This document shows positions 33,101 through 40,488 of a stretch of 64,000 nucleotides of DNA, piece after piece (position 1 is the stretch's first letter; every line of letters starts with the position of its first letter). The stretch comes from Ascidia mentula (Eukaryota; Chordata; Ascidiacea; Phlebobranchia; Ascidiidae): contig OX387198.1 in the NCBI GenBank assembly GCA_947561715.1, positions 14,322,001 through 14,386,000 on the forward strand, in the 5' to 3' direction. The notes under the pieces are model-generated. The model was not told the origin of the DNA and did no database searches. It saw nothing but the letters and a program-made list of their open reading frames with translations. A program made the position numbers and the translations under genes.

Positions 33101-36100
33101 TTTTTATGTCTGATATTTATAAGCAACATGTGGATCCCGAAATTTCAAAAAACATATATTACAACCCTGAATTTTGTCTGAAAGTGTTGGAGGTAATAAT
33201 TTCCCGAATATGCTCAACTTCAAAACTGATGCTAGGAGATTTGTCCCGACACATAAATGCATGCATAACGAGTAATGTACAAGCGCAAATGTATCACAAA
33301 CAAAAAGTCCATTGTACTGAGTTAAAGAATACCGATCATCAAACAATAATGCATGATAATCACACTCAAGGTATAATAGAAGAACATTTTCGTGATTTAA
33401 AGACTAACATTTTGGATGGTAGGCGTATATCAAAAATTGATGATTTTGTTGTTAAATATTATAATGCTCTAAAGATTTTGGTTAAAATATTTTGTGACAC
33501 ATTTATGCAATGTAAAAGATTTCGGGACAAATCTTCTAGTTTGAATATGTCCAATTTAAAACAAAGTGGGACCCAAGTTGTAGAATCCAAGTTTAAAAAA
33601 CGTAAGCATAATCCTAGTAGCTATTATTCATCTAATGCAGCTTCAAAACGAATTAAGTACAGAAATGAAACAATTGAATCTTTGTGCCATAACAACATGA
33701 AACCTTCTCCATTTGTCTCACAACACATTTTCTGCCCCCCTGATGAAGTAGTTCATCGGATTTGTAAACCAGTAGCTGATAAAATATGGACCCATGACCA
33801 GTTAAACAAAACTTCAATATTTGATACAGCTTTGATCATGCATTGTCACCAGTCATTGTCATGGTTGGATTTGTGTTCATTGTGTCTCAAACCATGCAGT
33901 AAAACATATATTGCTTTGACAGAGAATGCTGCTAAGTCACATACTCACTTGACTTTGGGTTGGCTAACAGATAAGGTAGTTGATGTTTACATAGCTAGAA
34001 CAGTTTCATTGTGTAACGCTGTATCACCTAAAACATTTGCGTGTTTGCCAACTGCTTTGGCTTTGGAAGCGTTAAATGGTAAAGTTTTTAGGAGTCTGCC
34101 TAAGGCTTTCGCTGGCATTTTTTGTGATGATAAAACTGTGTGTGAAAATGTTTTTATACCTGTTTTGTTTAAAAGTCACTTCGTTCTTTTGTGGTTTGAC
34201 AAATTTAGAAACAAACTTGTATTTTATGACTCATTCCAAAGATTTGATGTTGAATTGACAAAATTGATTTTGCATAACCTGGTTCCTATTTTGCAAGTGT
34301 TAACTGGCCATGTAGTCAAGCTTGAAAGTGATTCAATTGTGAAACAATGTGATGATTCTAGTTGTGGTTTGTGTGTTTGTTATGCTGTGGATTATACAGC
34401 CTGTAAGATTTTAAAAATGGAAATTTTACCTTTTAATGCTTTGATGTTTCGAATGTGGATGGTGTTTAGTTTGGTGTGTAATTCAAGTAGTTGTAAGGAA
34501 GCAATTTACATTTGTGGTTTAAAAAGTTTTGAATTTGTGTTTGTAGGAATTCCAAATCAATATAACAATTGTTGGTTGAATTCTATTGTACAAGGTGTTA
34601 GATGCCTTTTTAAAGAATCCCCTAGGAGTTTTAAATGCAAAGGTGGTGTTTCTGATAGACTTGCGTCAATAATTTGTGATGTCGCATGTGGCAAATTGGA
34701 TAGGGCCATGTATTTTGAATTATTAAAAGATATTTGTAAGCAATTACACTGGGTTTTGAGTGACCAACAAGATCCCAGTGAGTTTATTTTTGTGTTTGAT
34801 TTAAGTACTGTTTTTGAGAAATTTGGTTTAGATGTCACATTTCAATTGGTTACCACAAGAACATGTCAGTCCTGTAGTAAATTTCAAAGATCTGTCACTG
34901 TCAACAACCAATCAGTATTTACTTTACCCATGTTTGAAAATGTTTTGGATGGTTGCTATCTTAGTAATTATTGTAAAACTGAATTTAAAAGTATTTCAGT
35001 CGGTCTTTGTCCGGATTGTAAACAGAAAAGTGGAATGACTGTTGAAAAAACATTTGAAAATTTGTCTCAAATTTTGTGCATAGTTTTAAATAGAAATATT
35101 GGTGGTAACAAATGTATGAAAAAAGTAATTCCTGACCAAACCTTGACTTTTCACTCCCCATCCCATAAATTCATGCTAAAATTGGTTTCGGTAATTGTTC
35201 ATGTTGGGTCAAATGTTAGTTGTGGACATTATATTACGTATAAATTTGTTGATGAAGAATGGGTGCTTGAATTAAATGATGAAGTGGTTAGGTGTGTGCC
35301 TTTAAAAGTAGTGGAAGAGACCCTGTATACTGGTGGCTGTATATTTTATTACCGTGTTATAGAGGAATTTGTAAAAATGCCAGTTAAAGTGATCCCCAGA
35401 AAGCGTCGCCACTGCAACTTGGATGCAGTCAAAACATGTGAAAAACTGACTTTGAAAGATGTCAATCTAATTCAGCATATTGATGGCAATTTAATTGACT
35501 GTGCAACCCCAGCGATTTTGGGAAATAAAGTAAATTTCACTTACAAACAAATACTTGACAAATTATTTATGATAATGCGCCACAGTGTTAGTGAAGTAAA
35601 CTTATTTCCAGAATTTCAACGAGTTCATTTGTTTTTTAATGGGCAAAGAAAAAACCTAATTGAATTTAACTCCTTATTAGTGTTAACCAACACAAACGTA
35701 ACAAATGTTGATTTTGAAAACGTAATTCGATTTGTTGATTATACCATTTGTCAACATCAGTGGCGACAACGCTTTGTTGGGGATCAACTGTTTCGTGAAA
35801 CTTTTGTTGGTAAAGTTATAAAACCTCAATTTGTTGTCCATGGAAGTAGTTTGCAAAAAAATCTGGAGGGTAATTTGTTAAATGTACATACATACTTGTC
35901 ACAAGTTTTATATTTAGAAGGATTAACTTTTTTTGTGATGTTTGCAGAAAATTTGTCTTATGAAAAAGCATCAGTAGCTCTAGGTTTTTTTACCACATTT
36001 TAGGCCTAAAAAGTGTGTTTTTTTAGTGTTTTGTAATTGTTTATTAATCAAAGAATTTGGCCCCCAAAAAGGGGATGTTCGAGGAACATAATGGTTTTTA

Positions 36101-39100
36101 TACGAATAATTCTAAAACTTCGTTTGTTTTTTATCATAAATAATGTTATGTTGTAGTATACGCCATTGTGTGCTATGATTGGAAAATTTGTAATAGCTGT
36201 TGCACCTGTGCAGTTGCATAGTTAGCCAAACATGATTAAGAATAAAATGTTTATAGTCCCATATTTTTTTTGACTGGTTTTCTGCTGAGGATTATTTTTT
36301 TGTTTTAGATTCACAAAACTACAGCAATTCTTGATGCTGTCACCAGAAGCAACTGACAACAGATGCAGAAGTGTTTCATGCCAGCTAAAACTTATGTGGC
36401 AATTGTTAAAACTTTAACTTAATGATTGAAAACTGCCCAAATAAACATGCAAATTTCTTGTTTTATTGTGCCCGATTTTACTATTTGTTTCCTACATTTG
36501 GATGCCACTATAAACATTTTCTTAAAATTCCTGTTTATGAAGCAAAGGCATCAACATTGTGATTAACTTTTACCAATGTCACTTACCATCATGTTTAATT
36601 ATATCTGTTTGTCTATCATTTTTGATTAACAATCTTGTATTTTGGAATTTTTGGTTTCTTTTCAAAATGTTAAATCAAAATATTCTTTTGTGTTTTACTT
36701 TAACTTTTTGGTTATTTGTACCCACTATGAAACAGGAAAGAATTGGTAAATGTTTGTGGCCCAATAAAACGTTCTTGCATGTTTCCCTACGTAAGTAGAT
36801 TTGTTGGCTAGGCATGTTTCCTAGTAGGAGATATGCATTTGATGGGTATTTCAAATCATTACATCGTGTGAATTAGTATTTTCGCCCATTTTAAATACTT
36901 GCCCAAATTTGAAAAATGTATTTCGGCACGCGGTTGATTGTGGCGTAAAAAAACACCTAAAACCGCATGTGTTTGAAGTCATTCTGATGGAATACCTGGG
37001 ATTTGTACCGATTTTAATTACTTTCCCGTTAATCATCACTAGATACTTGACAGATGCAGAGATTTAAAAAAAATTATAGGGGGCGGAAAGTAGTTTGGCA
37101 CGCGGTTGAATGTGACGTATCCCCCTAGCAAAACACGCAAAATCGCCTGTGTTTGAAGTCATTCTGATGGAATACCTGGGATTTGTACCGATTTTAATTA
37201 CTTTCCCGTTAATCAGCACTAGATACTTGACAGATGCAGAGATTTAAAAAAAATTATAGGGGGCGGAAAGTAGTTTGGCACGCGGTTGAATGTGACGTAT
37301 CCCCCATAGCAAAACACGCAAAATCGCCTGTGTTTGAAGTCATTCTGATGGAATACCTGGGATTTGTACCGATTTTAATTACTTTCCCGTTAATCAGCAC
37401 TAGATACTTGACAGATGCAGAGATTTAAAAAAAATTATAGGGGGCAGAAAGTAGTTTGGCACGCGGTTGAATGTGACGTACCCCCCCTAGCAAAACACGC
37501 AAAATCGCCTGTGTTTGAAGTCATTCTGATGGAATACCTGGGATTTGTACCGATTTTAATTACTTTCCCGTTAATCAGCACTAGATACTTGACAGATACA
37601 GAGATTTAAAAAAAATTATAGGGGGCGGAAAGTAGTTTGGCACGCGGTTGAATGTGACGTATCCCCCCTAGCAAAACACGCAAAATCGCCTGTGTTTGAA
37701 GTCATTCTGATGGAATACCTGGGATTTGTACCGATTTTAATTACTTTCCCGTTAATCAGCACTAGATACTTGACAGATACAGAGATTTAAAAAAAATTAT
37801 AGGGGGCGGAAAGTTGTTTGGCACGCGGTTGAATGTGACGTACCCCCCCTAGCAAAACACGCAAAACACGCAAAATCGCCTGGGTTTGAAGTCATTCTGA
37901 TGGAATACCTGGGATTTGTACCGATTTTAATTACTTTCCCGTTAATCAGCACTAGATACTTGACAGATGCAGAGATTTAAAAAAAATTATAGGGGGCGGA
38001 AAGTAGTTTGGCACGCGGTTGAATGTGACGTACACCCCCAAGCAAAACACGCATAATCGCCTGTGTTTGAAGTCATTCTGATGGAATACCTGGGATTTGT
38101 ACCGATTTTAATTACTTTCCCGTTAATCAGCACTAGATACTTGACAGATGCAGAGATTTAAAAAAATTTATAGGGGGCGGAAAGTAGTTTGGCACGCGGT
38201 TGAATGTGACGTATACCCCCCTTAGTGAAATACTTAAAATCGATGATGTTTGTAGACATTCCGATAAAAAACGTGGGATTTGCTGCCATTAATTTGTGTG
38301 TACTAACCGTCCAGTTTGATTTTGGTTGAAATAATTAGACGTACTTTGATTTATAGGCAGAACAAACACGTTTGTATCTTATGAACCATCTCGTGAAATG
38401 GTGATTATTGATGCGGAACTCTTTTTTCGATGAAACATATTCGGAGTCTGCCAGGATGACAATAGTCTTTATTTGGCGTCAGTTTGTTGTTAATTTGGCG
38501 AGGTTTGAATGTACATGTCCTCGAAACTGTTTTTTAAAGTAAAATGAGAACATCTGCAAAATGATGACGTTTATTTAGTTTAACCGATACAAACGTTATT
38601 GATGAGAAATAGACTGGTTTAATCTGTTTAATAAACGCCTTAATCAAAGTAAAAAATTCTCCAATAAAATAACCTTCATCTCCATATAGACCCGCGATAC
38701 TGAAAAGGTTGGGCATGCCTGTTCTGGAACAACTAGGTTTATTTTGGGCTTTAAACATATTCAAGCATAAATGTAATCAAATTTTGTAGCATGATGTAAG
38801 AAACCCAAGTGCAGGAGGTGTTCTCGACCAAAACCACTCCCATTTTATTTTGGTTGATGATGGTTCAGAAGGCCAGTATGGCAAGGAAACAACATTCCGT
38901 GCCAAATTTGAAAAGTTTCTAGGTGTTTGTTTTGTTATAATATATTGTATTGTATACATAATGATTGTATATATAAAATATTTTTGTCATCAGCCAAAAC
39001 AAAGAACGGTGAAAAGGAAATTCTAATAAAATGCGTACTTCTACAGGGTGGATCTGGATCAATAAAGGTCATTTTTAGTTGATTTATATGTTGCTTATTA

Positions 39101-39729
39101 TGTAGGTGACATTATGTATTTTTCTGCATTGTATAATTTTTTGCAGACTGTTTATGAAGCTTTGAAAGGTGTAACTCGTGTTGTTGTGGTTGGTGATTCT
39201 GGGCAATGGGAAAATCTTCTGGCAACATTCACCAAACAAGAGGGAGCAAAAAAAAAAAATCTTTTTTCTGGTATATCTGAATGACTATGGAACAATTAAA
39301 TAGTTATGCTGCATATTATAATGCTTTAAGACTTATTCCTGATATTTGCAAAATGTTCATTGAATATCATGGTGTGGATTAGTGGGTAAAAAAATTCATT
39401 CTGCCTGTAAGTATGGTGTCTAAGCCTCACAATGTTTTGTAGCAATTTAAACAAAAAATACAACAATATGTCACTGCTCTCCAGTATGCTTTGCAAATTG
39501 CTAGTTATCGAACCCTGAATAAAGTTTTAAAAATCTAGTGATCAACTAAAGGCTTTTTGAAAAGCAACAAAATTGATATTTTTATTGACAGAGTTTCAAA
39601 ATAAGGGAAAAAACGATGAAGAGCTAAAAAGAATGGCTAAGGAATGTGCTTCGAACACACATTTCATTGCTGTCATTCCAGTTGATACAATAAACAAAGA
39701 AAACTTATGTCTCAAGTCATTCCTGCTAG
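18111..39729 (+). CDS. TRPM N-terminal copy B (9 exons, no channel domain)
   Basis: Nine exons homologous to exons 1-9 of copies A and C: 18111-18207, 18267-18349, 20522-20699, 20926-21047, 21199-21267, 38790-38922, 38994-39067, 39147-39270, 39592-39729. They join in frame with GT-AG sites to give 339 residues of MHR1/2, with no ankyrin-like, transmembrane or NUDT9-H exons before copy C begins. Oddities: the TRPM motif VTGGA reads FTDVP, and exon 8 has an 18-nt in-frame loss with an A-rich tract. Intron 5 is about 17.5 kb because a 16-kb transposon sits in it. Reading through the last donor stops at 39779. It ends in phase 1, the phase needed by exon 10 of copy C (43953), so it could be a 5' alternative module of C. 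Otherwise it is a truncated paralog or a young pseudogene. Confidence 0.75.
18555..18914. repeat. 24-bp minisatellite, 15 copies
   Basis: Fifteen near-perfect direct copies of CGAACATGTACTGTTAGCAACCAA-type 24-mers fill 360 bp; only a few carry GAGCATG for GAACATG. There are no spacers. It directly adjoins a tRNA-derived SINE on its right and lies in intron 2 of TRPM copy B. Confidence 0.95.
18930..19051 (-). mobile_element. tRNA-derived SINE
   Basis: On the minus strand there is a tRNA-like A box (TGGTTAAGCGTCC) and a clear B box (GGATTCAAATCCCGG) followed by an A-rich stretch. The segment CCATATATCAAGAAGAAAAC and the B box recur on the plus strand at 54300-54375. The folding potential of a real tRNA is lost, so this is a SINE and not a tRNA gene. 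Confidence 0.65.
19059..19317. mobile_element. 259-bp MITE-like inverted-repeat element
   Basis: Ends are inverted repeats TTGTGCGACACCTA at the left and TAGGTGTCGCACAA at the right. It abuts the SINE. No reading frame and no clear target duplication were seen; a palindromic TGACGTCA lies at about 19261. Confidence 0.55.
19476..20020. mobile_element. fold-back element made of 9-bp repeats
   Basis: The outer ends are inverted copies (GTGTTTCTAAAATGCACAATG and its complement), flanked by a direct repeat ATCTGAGTA at 19467-19475 and 20021-20029. The interior is almost wholly 9-bp units such as GCTAATGTC and GCTAATGCC. These run forward to about 19769 and then as the complement (GGCATTAGC), forming a near-perfect giant palindrome. 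It is a fold-back transposon with hAT-like target duplication, in intron 2 of copy B. Confidence 0.85.
21480..21830. repeat. decayed copy of the 57-bp satellite and its tail
   Basis: Three or so diverged units (CCTATTGTGGACACTGTGCG, CCCATCGTGGACGCCGTGC and CCTATCATCGACTCAATGCG forms) are followed by a tail that shares ACGTGTTTAGG and TTTTGTCCAG with 840-890. Same family as 1-905. Confidence 0.65.
21949..22268. mobile_element. non-autonomous hAT MITE, 320 bp
   Basis: Left end CAGTGCTTCCCAACC and right end GGTTGGGAAACACCA are inverted repeats (two terminal bases have drifted). An exact 8-bp duplication TCATAGAG flanks it at 21941-21948 and 22269-22276. Subterminal GTGAGTCGCGAA motifs lie near both ends. 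Typical of hAT (Charlie-like) MITEs. It stops 83 bp short of the giant transposon. Confidence 0.85.
22352..25900. repeat. left terminal inverted repeat with 181-bp array
   Basis: About 240 bp of unique end sequence (to about 22590) is followed by about 18 head-to-tail units of 180-181 bp, counted from 19 occurrences of CGCGTGCCAAACTAC. Units differ mainly in a G-run after TTTTGCTA, in a T-run before AAATCTCT, and in single bases (CTGCATCTG or CTGTATCTG). Alternation of these variants at every second or third unit suggests amplification by unequal exchange. Long open frames here only reflect the unit. Confidence 0.95.
25901..28032. other. 5' non-coding core of the transposon
   Basis: About 2.1 kb between the left array and the first recognised exon. 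No convincing coding exon was found. It holds the promoter-like block at 26633-26664 and an unassigned T-rich stretch at 27390-27480. A 5' leader intron is possible: GTGAGG follows CTG at about 26836, and AATAG precedes the SGNH exon at about 27978. Confidence 0.5.
26633..26664 (+). promoter_or_regulatory. putative promoter of the transposon gene
   Basis: A CCAAT box in GACCAATCAGC (about 26633) is followed 25 bp on by a TATA-like TTTAAAA (26658-26664) and a pyrimidine-rich, initiator-like stretch. It is the only such combination I noticed between the left array and the gene, 1.4 kb upstream of the first ATG. An LTR promoter of an older retroelement would look similar. Confidence 0.35.
28033..28724 (+). 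other. SGNH/GDSL hydrolase domain (exons 1-2)
   Basis: Block I is LLVTDSNGRNI (Ser38; the usual GDS is TDS), block III is ALGTNDLAS (Asn94), and block V is WSDNLHLSDVG, giving Asp176-x-x-His179. This is the catalytic set of SGNH esterases, with the intron between blocks III and V. Such esterase-like domains are known in the ORF1 of some non-LTR retrotransposons; one fused to a DDE transposase is unusual. The join is supported by in-frame GT-AG introns at 28414-28486 and 28725-28900. Confidence 0.8.
28033..36003 (+). CDS. multidomain transposase: SGNH, PHD, MULE DDE, Ulp1 and USP
   Basis: Three exons, 28033-28413, 28487-28724 and 28901-36003, join in frame (phases 0 and 1) to 2,573 residues. 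Domains in order: SGNH hydrolase 30-190; 17-residue repeats 250-563; hydrophobic segment about 590-660; PHD finger about 880-930; acidic linker; WRKY/GCM1-like zinc region about 1204-1255; DDE core (D1367, D1441, CxxH 1487-1490, E1700); Ulp1 (H1966, D1983, Q2022, C2028); USP (C2097, H2316, N2332). Presumed role: the nuclear recombinase that binds the element's ends and moves it, with proteases that strip SUMO and ubiquitin from itself or host factors. Basic, NLS-like stretches (KKRKH, PRKRRH) lie near residues 1771 and 2373. No frameshift or internal stop was found, so the gene may be active. ATG 28033 is the first in frame, but an upstream exon cannot be excluded. AATAAA at 36241-36246. Confidence 0.88.
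29029..29985 (+). repeat. in-frame 51-bp coding minisatellite
   Basis: About 19 copies of a 51-bp unit encode the 17-residue repeat KSTPGPKLHAKAEGVPF with variants (MPGPKL, HVKAEG, AKDVGVPP). A block of five variant units starting near 29150 recurs 408 bp (8 units) downstream, showing a higher-order duplication. The unit is rich in Pro, Lys and Gly, so it probably forms a flexible basic linker between the SGNH and PHD parts. All three plus frames and one minus frame are largely open, as expected from unit length. Confidence 0.95.
30916..31068 (+). other. PHD finger
   Basis: YCVCNTTYDGRLMVECETC followed by GKWFHPSCV and, about 25 residues later, HLVCPG. The spacing fits C4HC3 (C-x-C, C-x2-C, W-x-H-x2-C, then a final C), the hallmark of a histone-tail-reading PHD finger. 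It could direct integration to particular chromatin. Confidence 0.85.
32341..33420 (+). other. MULE-type DDE transposase core
   Basis: First Asp in VVYFDATGSVLRR (32380), second in LLIIDGSMAMWNAV (32602), then NCYSHAMRAA with the C-x2-H signature (32740-32751), and a candidate Glu in QGIIEEHFRDLK (33379). The DATGSV and CxxH pattern belongs to the MULE-related group of DDE transposases. The interval from second Asp to Glu is long (about 260 residues) and mostly helical-looking, as in families with an inserted helical domain. Which of the two adjacent glutamates is catalytic is not certain. Confidence 0.8.
33930..34420 (+). other. Ulp1-type (C48) cysteine protease domain
   Basis: WLTDKVVDVYIARTV opens the fold. 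Catalytic residues follow in the Ulp1 order: His in KSHFVLLWFD (34177), Asp in LVFYDS (34228), Gln and Cys in QCDDSSCGLCVCY (34345 and 34363), the Q-x5-CG pattern. Ulp1 domains occur in many MULE-group transposons and are expected to cut SUMO or a similar modifier. Confidence 0.9.
34540..35370 (+). other. USP-type ubiquitin protease domain
   Basis: Cys box NQYNNCWLNSIVQG (Cys at 34570), the QQDPSEF motif (34768), a four-cysteine zinc ribbon (TCQSC and CPDCKQKSG), and His box SCGHYITYKF with EWVLELNDEVV (His at 35227, Asn at 35275). These are the ordered landmarks of a complete, if short, USP/UCH domain. It follows directly after Ulp1 in the same chain, so one protein is predicted to remove both SUMO-like and ubiquitin-like modifiers. 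Confidence 0.9.
36004..36860. other. 3' flank of the transposon gene
   Basis: No second gene was recognised. AATAAA signals lie at 36241-36246 and near 36440. The region leads into the right-hand array, whose innermost unit (36900-37040) is the most diverged. Confidence 0.6.
36865..38466. repeat. right terminal inverted repeat with 181-bp array
   Basis: Inverted counterpart of the left end: about 7 units of 181 bp (8 occurrences of TTTGGCACGCGGTTGA or a close variant), then the 240-bp unique end (38229-38466). One unit has a 10-bp duplication (AAAACACGCAAAACACGC at about 37855). The array is less than half as long as on the left, so the units expand or contract independently at the two ends. 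Confidence 0.95.
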
Positions 39730-40110
39730 GTATGTATGCTGGGATTGCCGAATATGCTAGTAATATTTTTTTTATTTAATATAATGGTTATCGATCTTTG
39801 GTACCATCTGCACTAGTGTGGATATTAAAGTGTGTGTGTGATTGTCAGCAAGTGAAAATTTATGTCTTGTATCCAACAAATAAGATTTTATTAAGATTAT
39901 ATGACTGGGCAACCATATTTAAATATAGACCACCTTTTAAATCCAATTTACATTGCAACTGCATGCTGGATTTCCCTGTCATTATTATGACCTTTTTTAT
40001 ATTTTCAAACTTCTTTTGGGTTTGCTTTAAAATTATTGGCAATGAAAGCTACAACTGGAAAGCAATGTAAATAATTCCCCAAACTAAATTATTTTCTCAA
40101 ATCAAAATTA

Positions 40111-40377
40111 TTGGCTTGTTCCGTGTATGAAACTGATGGAAAGGGAGACCCATCTTCAGAAAGGTTGAAAAACACTGTGCTAGGGTATGAAGGTCCATTG
40201 GGCCACTATTGCATTCTGAATGAAAATGATGACAAAATAAAATGCAATTTAAGAAAAACAATTTGGGAAAAAAATAATTTTGCAGTATCCAGTGAAAAAT
40301 GCACAGTTAAATGGCAGTTTGAAATTGTAGTTAGTCTAGTGGCAGATGTAAGATTAGTCATTATTGTCCAACAATGA
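40111..40377 (+). other. unidentified open segment between TRPM copies B and C
   Basis: An open stretch of 88 codons with balanced composition (for example YEGPLGHYCILNENDDKIK), but no ATG in frame and no obvious acceptor at its left edge. I do not recognise a family. It may be part of an exon of C's 5' region, a fragment of an inserted gene, or chance. Confidence 0.3.
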
Positions 40378-40488
40378 ACTTTTAAAGAAAAGTCTTGCTG
40401 CAACATGCACACTTTAAACACAATCTAGAAACTAAACTATGCCATTGTAATTAAAAACACATTTTTTTATTAATTTTTCCAGATTCCT

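Larger units (their letters stand above)
22352..38466 (+). mobile_element. 16.1-kb autonomous DNA transposon with satellite-bearing TIRs
   Basis: Complete element inserted in intron 5 of TRPM copy B. An exact 8-bp target duplication CTTTATTT lies at 22344-22351 and 38467-38474. The ends are ACTATTGTCATCC and its complement. By eye the outer 400 bp or so of the two inverted ends match base for base, including the first two 181-bp units, which points to a recent insertion. Inward, both ends continue as 181-bp tandem arrays of unequal length. The unique core (about 25900-36850) carries one gene with a MULE-type DDE transposase, Ulp1 and USP proteases, PHD finger and SGNH domain. An 8-bp duplication suits the MULE group. 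I do not recognise a named family. Confidence 0.95.

Noticed and set aside
22352..38466. Maverick/Polinton or other virus-like large transposon
   Set aside because: No DNA polymerase, integrase, ATPase or capsid-like gene is present; the single gene has a MULE-type DDE core and the target duplication is 8 bp.
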